A stretch of 64,000 bases of DNA from Variovorax sp. JS1663 (GTDB lineage Bacteria; Pseudomonadota; Gammaproteobacteria; Burkholderiales; Burkholderiaceae_C): assembly GCF_002157355.1 (NCBI RefSeq), contig NZ_LYMK01000004.1, forward strand, positions 124,001 through 188,000. The letters are read 5' to 3'. A model generated the notes under the pieces. It was not told the DNA's origin. It made no database searches and saw only the letters and a program-made list of their open reading frames with translations. A program made the translations under genes and the position numbers. Shown in pieces: positions 18,346 through 26,397 of the stretch. The number at the start of each line of letters is the position of its first letter. Within the stretch, counting starts at the first letter, position 1.

Positions 18346-19604
18346 AGGCCCTCTTCGCCATCGCATGGAAGAGTGCGTGGAACCGGCGCTTCACGCTGGC
18401 GCTCACGGTGCTGTCGATTGCGCTGTCGACCTTCCTGCTGCTGGGCGTGGAGCGCATCCGCACCGAGCTGCGCGAGAACTTCTCCTCCTCCGTCTCGGGC
18501 ACCGACCTGATCGTGGGTGCGCGCACCGGCTCCTCGCAGCTGCTGCTCTACTCGGTGTTCCGCATCGGCGCGGCCACCAACAACATGCAGTGGCAGAGCG
18601 TGCAGGCGCTCTCGCAGCATCCCGGCGTGGACTGGGTGGTGCCGCTGTCGCTGGGCGATTCGCACCGCGGCTTCGCGGTGCTCGCGACCACACCGGCGTA
18701 TTTCCAGCACTTCCGCTACGGCAACCGGCAGGCGCTGCAGCTGCGCGAGGGGAAGCCCTTCGCGGAACTCTTCGACGCGGTGGTGGGCGCCGAGGTCGCA
18801 GACCGCCTCGGCTACCGCGTGGGTCAGAAGATCACACTGGCCCACGGCAGCGGCGAGCTCAACGTGGCCGAGCATGCGGACAAGCCCTTCACCGTGGTGG
18901 GCGTGCTGGCGCGCACCGGCACGCCGGTGGACCGCACGGTGCACATCGGGCTGGCGGCGATGGAGGCGATCCACCTCGAATGGCGCGGCGGCGCGCCGCT
19001 GCCGGGCGTGAAGATTCCCGCCGAGCAGGTGCGCAAGTTCGACCTCACGCCCAAGACGGTGACCGCCGCGCTGGTCGGCCTCAAGAACCGTGCCGCGGTG
19101 TTCGCGGTTCAGCGCTGGGTCGGGGCCTACCAGCCCGAGGCGCTGATGGCCATCCTGCCCGGCGTGGCGCTGGACGAGCTGTGGAGCGTCATCGGCGTCG
19201 GCGAAAACGCGCTGCTGCTGATGTCGGGCCTGGTCGCGCTGGTCAGCCTGGCGGGGCTGGTGTCGGTGGTGATGGCCGGCCTGAACGAGCGCCGCCGCGA
19301 GCTCGCGGTGCTGCGCGCGGTCGGCGCCAGCCTGCGCCACGTGCTGGCGCTGCTGGCGCTCGAAGGCGCGATGGTTACGCTGCTGGGCGTGGCGCTCGGC
19401 GTCGTCGCCGCGGCGCTGGGCATCGCCCTGCTCTCGCCATGGCTGCAGGCGCAGTTCGGACTGACGCTCTCGCTGTCCGGACCTACACTGAACGAATGGA
19501 CCTTGCTGGCCGGCCTGCTGGTGGCCGGCTGGCTGGCCAGCCTGCTGCCGGGCGTGCGCGCTTACCGTCTCTCGCTGGCCGACGGTCTCTCACCAAGGAT
19601 ATGA
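18342..19604 (+). CDS. FtsX-like ABC transporter permease
   Basis: A 420-residue inner-membrane permease with one N-terminal helix (LTLALTVLSIALSTFLLLGV), a large periplasmic domain (about residues 45-280) and three C-terminal helices in the FtsX domain (GLVALVSLAGLVSVVMAGLNERRRELAVLRAVGAS). This is the MacB/LolCE topology that couples ATP hydrolysis to periplasmic movement rather than classic substrate import. GGAG precedes ATG 18342, which overlaps the ATPase stop. The stop TGA overlaps an upstream ATG of the DUF3299 gene. Confidence 0.9.
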   Translation: MKALFAIAWKSAWNRRFTLALTVLSIALSTFLLLGVERIRTELRENFSSSVSGTDLIVGARTGSSQLLLYSVFRIGAATNNMQWQSVQALSQHPGVDWVVPLSLGDSHRGFAVLATTPAYFQHFRYGNRQALQLREGKPFAELFDAVVGAEVADRLGYRVGQKITLAHGSGELNVAEHADKPFTVVGVLARTGTPVDRTVHIGLAAMEAIHLEWRGGAPLPGVKIPAEQVRKFDLTPKTVTAALVGLKNRAAVFAVQRWVGAYQPEALMAILPGVALDELWSVIGVGENALLLMSGLVALVSLAGLVSVVMAGLNERRRELAVLRAVGASLRHVLALLALEGAMVTLLGVALGVVAAALGIALLSPWLQAQFGLTLSLSGPTLNEWTLLAGLLVAGWLASLLPGVRAYRLSLADGLSPRI

Positions 19605-19606
19605 AC

Positions 19607-20206
19607 ATGCAGAAGATGTTGCGCCCCCTTCTCCTGGCGCTGAGTGTCGCGACTGCCGTGGCCTACGCTGCCGACCCCGCGCCACAGGACACCACGGCCA
19701 CCAACCCGCTGGGCGGCAAGGCCGCGGCCGCCAAGCCTGCACCGGGCCAGCCCCGCCTGATCTCCTGGGAGGAACTGGTGCCCAAGGACTGGGACCCGAT
19801 GAAGGAGTTCAAGGGCATGGACCTCAGCAAGCTCGAGGACGGCGACCCGCGCGCCAACGACTTGCTGATGAAGATGCAGGAGGTCTCGAACAACGCGCCC
19901 ACGAACACGGCGATGAACGGCGTCGACATCAAGCTGCCGGGCTTCATCGTGCCGCTGGAGGAGAACAAGGGCGAGGTCACCGAGTTCCTGCTGGTGCCCT
20001 ACTTCGGCGCCTGCATCCACACGCCGCCGCCGCCGGCCAACCAGATCGTGCACGTGCGCCCGCGCCAGGGCGCGAAGTTCCGCGCCATGGACACGGTGTG
20101 GATCACCGGCAAGCTGCAGACGCTGCGCAACGACTCGATGATGGGGGTCAGCGGCTACCACGTGACGGCGGACAGCGTCACCAAGTACACCGGCGGAGCG
20201 AAATAG
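19607..20206 (+). CDS. DUF3299 exported protein
   Basis: A 199-residue protein with a cleavable signal peptide (about residues 1-21, ending AYAA) and the DUF3299 core: SWEELVPKDWDP, DIKLPGFIVPLE and the strongly conserved ACIHTPPPPANQ. I chose ATG 19607 because AGGA is eight bases upstream; the ATG at 19601 is only two bases from it. It is the last gene of the ZrgA-like/ABC cluster and lies six bases from the convergent peptidase gene. Function is unknown; it is a consistent partner of such ABC pairs. Confidence 0.85.
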   Translation: MQKMLRPLLLALSVATAVAYAADPAPQDTTATNPLGGKAAAAKPAPGQPRLISWEELVPKDWDPMKEFKGMDLSKLEDGDPRANDLLMKMQEVSNNAPTNTAMNGVDIKLPGFIVPLEENKGEVTEFLLVPYFGACIHTPPPPANQIVHVRPRQGAKFRAMDTVWITGKLQTLRNDSMMGVSGYHVTADSVTKYTGGAK

Positions 20207-20212
20207 CGCCTG

Positions 20213-21481
20213 CTATTGCTTTCCGATTTCCATGAGAAGCCGCGTCGCCAGATAGAGCCGCGGCACGATCGAGTCGACCTCGATGTACTCGTCCTTGGCG
20301 TGGTAGCCGAAGCCCGCCAGGCCGAAGCTCTCGACCACGGTCGCCTTGCCTGAGCGCGCGGCATAGGCAGCATCGGTGCCGCCACCGGTCATGGGCACCA
20401 GGGTCAGCTCGCGGTCGAGCTCCTTGTAGATGGCCTGCGCCTTCTCGGCCAGCGCGCGGCCACGGTCGCCGGCGATGAAGGCCGGACGGCCGAGTTCCAC
20501 CTTGACGGTCGTCTCGGTGTCGGGAATCAGCTTGGAACTCGCGAGCTTCGCCTGCAGCGCCGAAGCGAGCTTGGCCTCGGCGCCGGGCTGGGTGATGCGG
20601 ATGTCGCCCAGGGCCTGGGCGCGCTCCGTGATCTGGTTGATCGGGCCGGTGGCGCGCGCCACCGTCCAGTTCAGCGTGGCGCCCGGAATGTCCTTGGCCA
20701 CGTCCCGGGTCTGCAGCAGTTGATGCGAGAGCTCGTAGAGCGCGTTGCGACCCAGCTCCGGCGCCGCGCCCGCATGCGAGGCGCGGCCCTTCACTTCCAG
20801 CGTGGCCTGCGCGATGCCGGCGGCGCCGAGCAGCAGCGCCTCGTTCTTCGCGACCGACTTGGCAGCGGTCGGCTCGAAGGACAGCACCGTGTCGTGCTGG
20901 TCGGCCACGGTGGCGATCAGTTCGCCCGAGCCCACCGAGCCGACTTCCTCGTCGGGATTGAACAGCACGGTGAGCGTGTCGTAGTCGCGCCAGCCGGCGT
21001 CGGCCAGGATCTGGAGCGAGGCGAGGATCACCGCGATCCCACCCTTGTCGTCGGCAATGCCGGGGCCATAGATGCGGTTGCCGTCCACCTTGTAGGGCTG
21101 CGAGCCGAGGATGCCGGGCGCATAGACCGTGTCCATGTGGGCCTGCAGCATGATCCTGCGCTTGCCGGTGCCCTTGCGCGTGCCGATGACGATATCGGCG
21201 CCCGCCCCGGCGGTGGCCTTGCGCCGCTCGGTGCTGAAGCCGCTCTTCTGCAGGCGGCCTTCGATCACCGTGGCCATGCGCTGCAGGCCTTCGACGTTGA
21301 GGCTGCCCGACTCGATCAGCACCATCTCCTTCAGGTTCTCGATGAGGGCCGGCTGAGCCTTCTCGGCCGCGGCCAGGAGCTTGGCGTCGGGCGCGGCCTG
21401 GGCCGCAGCAGCCGCAAGGAACAGGCCGCAGGCCAGCGCGATGGTGGAAACAAGACCGGGAAGAGCTGCGCGTGTCGTCAT
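20213..21481 (-). CDS. Exported M20 metallopeptidase (glutamate carboxypeptidase-like)
   Basis: A 422-residue zinc peptidase of the M20A/CPG2-like group with a signal peptide (about residues 1-26, AAAQAAP). Metal and catalytic stretches are QAHMDTVY, GIADDKGG, NPDEEVGS and RASHAGAAPE, followed by the C-terminal GGGTDAAYA. Carboxypeptidase G2-type enzymes release C-terminal glutamate from folates and peptides in the periplasm. A clear paralogue lies at 27304-28590. The frame is open upstream to 21658, but the signal peptide fixes the start at ATG 21481. Confidence 0.88.
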   Translation of the reverse strand: MTTRAALPGLVSTIALACGLFLAAAAAQAAPDAKLLAAAEKAQPALIENLKEMVLIESGSLNVEGLQRMATVIEGRLQKSGFSTERRKATAGAGADIVIGTRKGTGKRRIMLQAHMDTVYAPGILGSQPYKVDGNRIYGPGIADDKGGIAVILASLQILADAGWRDYDTLTVLFNPDEEVGSVGSGELIATVADQHDTVLSFEPTAAKSVAKNEALLLGAAGIAQATLEVKGRASHAGAAPELGRNALYELSHQLLQTRDVAKDIPGATLNWTVARATGPINQITERAQALGDIRITQPGAEAKLASALQAKLASSKLIPDTETTVKVELGRPAFIAGDRGRALAEKAQAIYKELDRELTLVPMTGGGTDAAYAARSGKATVVESFGLAGFGYHAKDEYIEVDSIVPRLYLATRLLMEIGKQ

Positions 21482-21650
21482 GGCTTTGTTCTGGCGTTGT
21501 TGTGAAGGGAGGCGCAGCTTAGCCGAGCTGCGGACATCGTCGAGCACATCCGGGACAACAAGGATGAAACGCGCGCGCGAATGCCTATGATGGCCGGGAC
21601 CGGTGCCCACCCGGACATCGGCCCCTGTTTCCCCGCACAAGGAGCACGCC

Positions 21651-21860
21651 ATGTCCAACCATGTCTACAAACTCATCGAGCTCACCGGCTCTTCGCCCAC
21701 GAGCAGCGACGACGCCATGCAGCGGGCGATCGCCAAGGCCAGCGAATCGGTGCGCAACATCCAGTGGTTCGAGGTCATCGAGACCCGCGGCCATGTGAAG
21801 GACGGCAAGATCGCGCACTGGCAGGTGACGCTGAAAGTGGGCTTCACCCTCGAAGGCTGA
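21651..21860 (+). CDS. Dodecin family flavin-binding protein
   Basis: A 69-residue dodecin, a small protein that assembles into a hollow 12-mer that binds and buffers flavins. The family pattern is plain: [19 protein letters not shown] near the start, the flavin-stacking tryptophan in IQWFEV, and the C-terminal [17 protein letters not shown] lies seven bases before ATG 21651. It stands alone between two minus-strand genes and is likely monocistronic. Confidence 0.94.
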   Translation: MSNHVYKLIELTGSSPTSSDDAMQRAIAKASESVRNIQWFEVIETRGHVKDGKIAHWQVTLKVGFTLEG

Positions 21861-21902
21861 GGTGCCCGCCCGAGGGGCGGAATGCAGCGGCCGACGCGCC
21901 CC

Positions 21903-22130
21903 TCAGTCCGGCGCCTGCATGACGCGGTCGAACTCCTCGTCGGCCGGCACGTTGTCGGCGTCGAGCTCGCTGGCGTCGCTCAGGTCGATCCCGGTCTCGG
22001 AGAGGTCGTCGGCCATCTCTGCCTCCTCCTCGTCCAGGGCTTCTTCTGCGGACAGCTCGTCATCGAGCTCTTCGTCCGATGGGTCGTCGATCGGATCGAC
22101 GGAACGCAGCGGTGGATCGGCGCGGTTCAT
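21903..22130 (-). CDS. Small highly acidic hypothetical protein
   Basis: A 75-residue protein in which about 40 percent of residues are Asp or Glu (for example SDEELDDELSAEEALDEEEA). AGGAG lies six bases before ATG 22130, which supports it as a real gene. No family is recognised and no membrane segment is visible; it is probably disordered. Both neighbours (dodecin, ZIP transporter) concern cofactor or metal handling, but that does not define its function. Confidence 0.62.
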   Translation of the reverse strand: MNRADPPLRSVDPIDDPSDEELDDELSAEEALDEEEAEMADDLSETGIDLSDASELDADNVPADEEFDRVMQAPD

Positions 22131-22260
22131 GATCGGCTCCTAGGGCTTATTTCTCGCGTTGCGCGACCCCAAGTGTGAGCCTCCTCGCCCGACTTGGGTA
22201 GTGCGAGTTTGCAACCGTCCGCAGGGCCCTCCTGTCGGAGAGCGCCCCGTTCTTCGGCTT

Positions 22261-23145
22261 TCAGTGCCGGTGGCCGAGCTCCTCGTGCGCTCCACCATGC
22301 TCGCGATCATGGCCGTGATCGCCATGGGCCAGCCGGCTCATACCCATGACCAACAGGATGCCCGCCGCGAGCCAGGCGATCTGCCAGGCGGTCTGGCGGG
22401 CGCTCAGCCGCTTCTGCAACTGCGGGATTAGGTCGGCCAGCGCCACGTAGACGAAGCTGCTGGAAGCCAGCACCAGGAAATAGGGCAGCCAGCCGTGCAG
22501 TTGGTCGACCAGCCACCAGCCGGCCAGGCCACCCAGTGCCGTCATGGTGCCGGCCAGTGACACCTTGACCAGCGCGGCGCGCGCATCGGGCGAGCTCTGG
22601 CGCAGCACGACGAGATCGCCGATGTGATGCGGCACTTCGTGCGCCAGCACCGCGAGCGCCGCCACCAAGCCCAGGCGCAGGTCGGCGATGAAGGCAGAGG
22701 CGATCAGGATGCCGTCGCCGAAACAATGCACGCTGTCGCCCGTGAGCACGGCCCAGCTGCCGCCCTTGCGGGTGTGCACATGGCCGTGGGCATGGGCATG
22801 GGCATGGCCATGGTCGTGATGGTGGCCATGGTGCGCCTCGTCGCCCGCGCCGTGGTGATGCTCGTGCCCGTGGTGCCACAGCTCGGCCTTGTCGAGCAGG
22901 AAGAAGACCACCAGCCCGAAGAGCAGCACGCCGAACAGCAGGCCGGGCTCGATGCGGCTCTCGAAGGCCTCCGGCAGCAGGTGCATGAAGGCGGTGGAAA
23001 GCAGCGCGCCGGCCGCCAGGCTCAGCAGGTGCTGCGGATCGACACCGCCGCCGCTGCGCACACCCACCCGCAGCAGCAAGGCGGCAATCCACACACTTCC
23101 GATGCCGGCGACCAGGGTCGCGGCGATGATGATCAACAGATCCAT
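22261..23145 (-). CDS. ZIP-family metal transporter with histidine-rich loops
   Basis: A 294-residue inner-membrane ZIP protein, the family that moves Zn2+ or other divalent metals into the cytoplasm. The transport-site motifs are visible: HCFGDG at 140-145 in TM4 and HEVPH at 169-173 in TM5. The cytoplasmic loop at residues 91-124 contains about 18 histidines and the C-terminus (HGDHGHDREHGG) is also His-rich. MDLLIII at ATG 23145 begins TM1; a further ATG at 23169 is less likely. It is read from the same strand as the racemase but is separated by two hairpins. Confidence 0.9.
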   Translation of the reverse strand: MDLLIIIAATLVAGIGSVWIAALLLRVGVRSGGGVDPQHLLSLAAGALLSTAFMHLLPEAFESRIEPGLLFGVLLFGLVVFFLLDKAELWHHGHEHHHGAGDEAHHGHHHDHGHAHAHAHGHVHTRKGGSWAVLTGDSVHCFGDGILIASAFIADLRLGLVAALAVLAHEVPHHIGDLVVLRQSSPDARAALVKVSLAGTMTALGGLAGWWLVDQLHGWLPYFLVLASSSFVYVALADLIPQLQKRLSARQTAWQIAWLAAGILLVMGMSRLAHGDHGHDREHGGAHEELGHRH

Positions 23146-23160
23146 GGCAGCTTCATGACG

Positions 23161-23191
23161 ACAAAACAAAAGCCGCCCATCGGACGGCTTT
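23161..23191 (-). terminator. Hairpin with U-rich tail upstream of the ZIP gene
   Basis: On the minus strand AAAGCCG/CGGCTTT (23191-23185 with 23175-23169, nine-base loop) is followed by TGTTTTGT. It lies just before the ZIP start and after the hairpin at 23263-23294, and probably ends leftward transcripts from the binding protein/racemase pair. Confidence 0.6.
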
Positions 23192-23262
23192 CGGTGGAAA
23201 GCGCTCTCTTTGCGGCCTCAGTCGAGGCATGGCCCGCTTCGGGGTAGACGACAAACTGGGAG

Positions 23263-23294
23263 GCTTTGGCTGCCGACGACCCGGCAGCCAAAGC
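23263..23294. terminator. 13-bp perfect hairpin after the racemase gene
   Basis: gctttggctgccg (23263-23275) pairs perfectly with cggcagccaaagc (23282-23294) around a six-base loop. It begins six bases beyond the racemase stop. There is no long U tract on either strand, so it may protect the 3' end as well as terminate. Confidence 0.6.
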
Positions 23295-23299
23295 AGCTT

Positions 23300-24064
23300 T
23301 CATCTTATCAACCGTGTCAAGGGGATGCCCGTCGCCCCGTCATAGGCCCGGCTGGCCAGGGCCTCGGCCAGCACCCGGGCCGGATCGACGAGCCGAAGTC
23401 CGGACACGGCCTGCACGCCCTGCAGGCCAAGCGGGATTTCGGTGCATCCCATGACAATGGCCACTTGTCCATGGCGTTCGGCCAGCTGCAGCGCGACACG
23501 GCTGAAGCAGTCCTCCGCCAACCGCATGTTCCCGGCTTTCACGCCCTCGTAGATGCCCCGCATCAGCAGCTCGCGTTCGGGTGCCAGCGGAAGGTGGCAG
23601 GCAAGGCCTGCCTCGGCCATGGCCTTTTCGTAAAGACCCACCCGATAGGTGCCTTCGGTCGCCATAAGCGCAGCCTCGCGCACGCCCTGGGCCGCCAGGT
23701 GGGCGGACACCTCGCGCGCCACGTGCAGCACCTCGATCTGGGGAAAGCGCTCCTGCAGCATCGCGTGCCAGGCATGGGCCGTGTTGCAGGCGATGGCCAC
23801 GGCACGGCTGCCGAGGGCGGCCAGGCGGCCGAGAGCCTGCAGCATGGGCTCCAGGGGCTGTTGGGCACCCAGCGCGGCCGATTCGAGTGCGCCGCTGCGA
23901 TCCGGTACCGGCACCTGCGCGAGCCAGTGCTCGGGAAAGCCCTGGTCGCTGACCGGCTCGCCGCGCGCGCGCATCAGGCGCGCACAGGCCTCGACGAAGA
24001 GCCGCACGAAGTCGGCGCCCGCGGCCGGGCCCATGCCGCCCAGGATGCCAACGACGTTCGTCAC
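23300..24064 (-). CDS. Aspartate/glutamate racemase family protein
   Basis: A 254-residue cofactor-independent Asp/Glu racemase. The two catalytic cysteines are visible at C93 (IACNTAHAW) and C207 (VMGCTEIPL), and the N-terminus VVGILGGMGPAAGADF is the family signature. GTG 24064 is the best start: GGAG lies seven bases upstream and the frame further upstream overlaps the preceding gene. It lies 19 bases after a glutamate/aspartate-type binding-protein gene, suggesting it racemises imported or D-form acidic amino acids. Confidence 0.9.
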   Translation of the reverse strand: MTNVVGILGGMGPAAGADFVRLFVEACARLMRARGEPVSDQGFPEHWLAQVPVPDRSGALESAALGAQQPLEPMLQALGRLAALGSRAVAIACNTAHAWHAMLQERFPQIEVLHVAREVSAHLAAQGVREAALMATEGTYRVGLYEKAMAEAGLACHLPLAPERELLMRGIYEGVKAGNMRLAEDCFSRVALQLAERHGQVAIVMGCTEIPLGLQGVQAVSGLRLVDPARVLAEALASRAYDGATGIPLTRLIR

Positions 24065-24083
24065 GTTCGAGCTCCGGAAGAGA

Positions 24084-24965
24084 TCAGGTCGCCGGTTTGT
24101 CGCTCGGCGACTTGATGTTGTCACGCAGCTGCTGGCTCATCGGCAGGTTCAGCGGCACGTTCTTCGGCGGGATCGGCTGCATGAACCACTTGTTGTAGAG
24201 CTTCTCGAACTCGCCGCTCTTCATCATGCCCGCGAAGGTGTCGTCCACCAGCTTCTTGAAGGCCGCATCGTCCTTGGGCAGCATGCAGGCGTAAGGCTCG
24301 ACCTGCAGCGATTCACCCACCACGTCGAAGTCGTCCGGCGTCTTGGCATTGGCCTTCAGGCCGTAAAGCAGGATGTCGTCCATCGCGAAGGCCAGCGCGC
24401 GGCCGCTTTCCACCAGCAGGAAGGCGTCGGCATGGTCCTTGGCCAGCACGATGTCCATGTCGAGGTTCTTCTCGGCGTTGTACTTGCGCATGACCAGCGC
24501 GTTGGTGGTGCCGGTGGTGCTGGTGATCGTCTTCTTCGCCAGATCACCGTAGTCCTTGACGTTCGAGGATTTCTTCACCAGCAGCCGGGTGCCCGTGTAG
24601 AAGTGATTGATGGCGAAGCTCACGTCCTTGCCGCGCGCCGAGTTGTTGGTGGTGGAGCCGCACTCCAGGTCGACGGTGCCGTTCTGCAACAGCGGGATGC
24701 GGTTCTGCGAGGTCACCGGCATCAGTGCCACTTGCAGGTTGGGCTTGTTGAGCTTCTTCTTGACGGCCTCGACCACCGCGTTCGACAGCTCGACCGAGAA
24801 GCCGATCGGCTTGCCGCCATCCAGGTAGCTGAAGGGCACCGAGGACTCGCGGTAGGCGAGCGTGATCTTGCCGGACTCGGCGATCTTGGCCAGAGTGTCG
24901 GCGGCCTGCGCGCCCGTCGCGGCGGCACACAGCGCCACGGCAGCCATCCATTTGGAAATCTTCAT
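24084..24965 (-). CDS. Amino-acid ABC transporter periplasmic binding protein (GltI-like)
   Basis: A 293-residue family 3 extracellular solute-binding protein with a signal peptide (about 1-22, ATGAQA). Stretches such as ESGKITLAYRESSVPFSYLD, ECGSTTNNSARGKDVSF and NKWFMQPIPPKNVPLNLPMS are the pattern of glutamate/aspartate binding proteins (GltI/AatJ). AAGGG lies before ATG 24965. No permease or ATPase genes are adjacent, so it must share a transporter encoded elsewhere. It is divergent from the FAD enzyme gene across a likely LysR-controlled spacer. Confidence 0.92.
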   Translation of the reverse strand: MKISKWMAAVALCAAATGAQAADTLAKIAESGKITLAYRESSVPFSYLDGGKPIGFSVELSNAVVEAVKKKLNKPNLQVALMPVTSQNRIPLLQNGTVDLECGSTTNNSARGKDVSFAINHFYTGTRLLVKKSSNVKDYGDLAKKTITSTTGTTNALVMRKYNAEKNLDMDIVLAKDHADAFLLVESGRALAFAMDDILLYGLKANAKTPDDFDVVGESLQVEPYACMLPKDDAAFKKLVDDTFAGMMKSGEFEKLYNKWFMQPIPPKNVPLNLPMSQQLRDNIKSPSDKPAT

Positions 24966-25048
24966 GCGAGCCCTTTCGGTGGATTTGAAATGTGTTGCGG
25001 AGTGTAGGAACGATTCATGCGGCAACCACAATTCCTTTTGTGTCCCAG

Positions 25049-25069
25049 CCCATGACCGGAAGTTATGGG
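25049..25069. promoter_or_regulatory. Candidate LysR box (T-N11-A dyad)
   Basis: CCCATgAC-N5-GTtATGGG is an interrupted palindrome with seven of eight pairs and a T-N11-A core (T25053, A25065), the hallmark of LysR binding sites. It lies in the 220-base divergent spacer between the GltI-like gene and the DadA-like gene; a LysR gene follows the latter. The link to that regulator is inferred. Confidence 0.5.
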
Positions 25070-25185
25070 CGCTGCGAGGCGGGCATGCGCTTTGGCTATG
25101 GGCCGCCGCGCTTTTGGCATTTCACGCGCGCGTGCCGGCCCCCTAGAGTCGGCGCATTCCAATCGAGCAGCAGGAAGGAAGCGCG

Positions 25186-26397
25186 ATGCATGTGGGTGTG
25201 CTGGGGGCCGGCATCGTGGGCCTGGCCACGGCGTGGCAGCTGAAGCTGCAGGGCTTCGAGGTGAGCGTGATCGACCGCGCGGCGCCGGGCGCCGGGGCCA
25301 GCGGCGGCAACGGCGCGCAGCTGAGCTATTCCTATGTTCAGCCGCTGGCCGACCCTTCGATCTGGAAGCAGTTGCCCAAGCTGCTGTTCTCGCCCACCTC
25401 GCCGCTCAAGCTGCGCCCGCAGCTCGACCCACTGCAATGGCGCTGGGGACTGGCCTTCCTCGCGGCCTGCAACGCCAGGACCTCGCACGAGACCACCGCG
25501 CGCCTGCTGTCGCTGGCCGCCGAGAGCCGCGGCGCCTTCGAGGCGATGCTGGCCGAGCTCGAACCCGACTGCGACTTCAGCGCCACCGGCAAGCTGGTCC
25601 TCTATGCCAGCGCCGCCTCCCTGGAGGGTGCACGCCGCCAGCTCGAGCTGCAGCGCGAGATGGGCAGCCAGCAGCGCCTGCTCACGCCCGAGGAGTGCAT
25701 CGCGATCGAGCCCGCGCTGGCGTCCTACCGGACGCAGATGGCCGGCGCCATTCACACACCCAGCGAATGCGCCGCCGACTGCCTCAAGCTTTGCGTTGCG
25801 CTCGAAGGCGCGCTGCGTGCGCGCGGCGTGCGCTTCCTGCTCGACTGCGAGGTGCATGGCTTCGATCGGCGCAATGGCCGCATTGCTGCTGTGCAGACCC
25901 GTGTCGGTGACGTGGAGGCCGACGCCTTCGTCATGGCCCTGGGCACCGCATCGCACCGCCTGGGTCGCCAGCTCGGCGCCTACCTGCCGGTCTATCCGCT
26001 CAAGGGCTACAGCATCACGGTCGACGTCGACCCGGCCCCGGCGGCGGCGCCCCGGGTCAGCGTGACCGACAGCGCGCGCAAGGTCGTGTTCGCGCGCATC
26101 GGATCGCGGCTCAGGGTGGCCGGCATGGCCGAACTGGTGGGGCACGATGCCAGCATTCCGGCTACGCGCATCGAGACGCTGGCGGCAGCGACGCGCGCCG
26201 TCTTCCCGCAGGCGGGCCGGCTCGACGAACTGCATCCGTGGACCGGCATGCGTCCCGCCACGCCGACCGGCGTGCCCATCATCGGCCGCGTCGACGGGGC
26301 GCCCGCGAACATGCTGTTCAACACCGGCCACGGGGCCCTGGGTTTCACCCTGGCCTTCGGGTCGGCCGAGCGCGTGGCCCAGGCCCTTGCGGCTTAG
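25186..26397 (+). CDS. FAD-dependent D-amino-acid dehydrogenase-like oxidoreductase (DadA family)
   Basis: A 403-residue DAO-fold flavoprotein. The FAD Rossmann motif GAGIVG is at residues 7-12 (GVLGAGIVGLATAW), GASGGNGAQLSYSYVQPLAD follows at about 41-60, and the C-terminal WTGMRPATPTGVPIIGR is typical of DadA-like D-amino-acid dehydrogenases. GGAAGGAAG precedes ATG 25186. It overlaps the LysR gene tail-to-tail by four bases. With the racemase and binding protein it fits D-amino-acid catabolism; substrate is inferred only. Confidence 0.88.
   Translation: MHVGVLGAGIVGLATAWQLKLQGFEVSVIDRAAPGAGASGGNGAQLSYSYVQPLADPSIWKQLPKLLFSPTSPLKLRPQLDPLQWRWGLAFLAACNARTSHETTARLLSLAAESRGAFEAMLAELEPDCDFSATGKLVLYASAASLEGARRQLELQREMGSQQRLLTPEECIAIEPALASYRTQMAGAIHTPSECAADCLKLCVALEGALRARGVRFLLDCEVHGFDRRNGRIAAVQTRVGDVEADAFVMALGTASHRLGRQLGAYLPVYPLKGYSITVDVDPAPAAAPRVSVTDSARKVVFARIGSRLRVAGMAELVGHDASIPATRIETLAAATRAVFPQAGRLDELHPWTGMRPATPTGVPIIGRVDGAPANMLFNTGHGALGFTLAFGSAERVAQALAA

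Noticed and set aside
21861..21885. CCGCCC-GAG-GGGCGG hairpin after the dodecin gene
   Set aside because: Six base pairs without a U tract; too weak and too close to background in such GC-rich DNA to call a terminator.
21862..22143. Ser-rich plus-strand frame opposite the acidic small gene
   Set aside because: Poly-Ser translation is the usual antisense image of a Glu/Asp-rich gene; the minus-strand frame has the ribosome site.
22740..22880. Short repetitive CATGGGCATGGGC-like sequence considered as a CRISPR or satellite repeat
   Set aside because: It encodes the in-frame His-rich loop of the ZIP transporter; there are no regular spacers.
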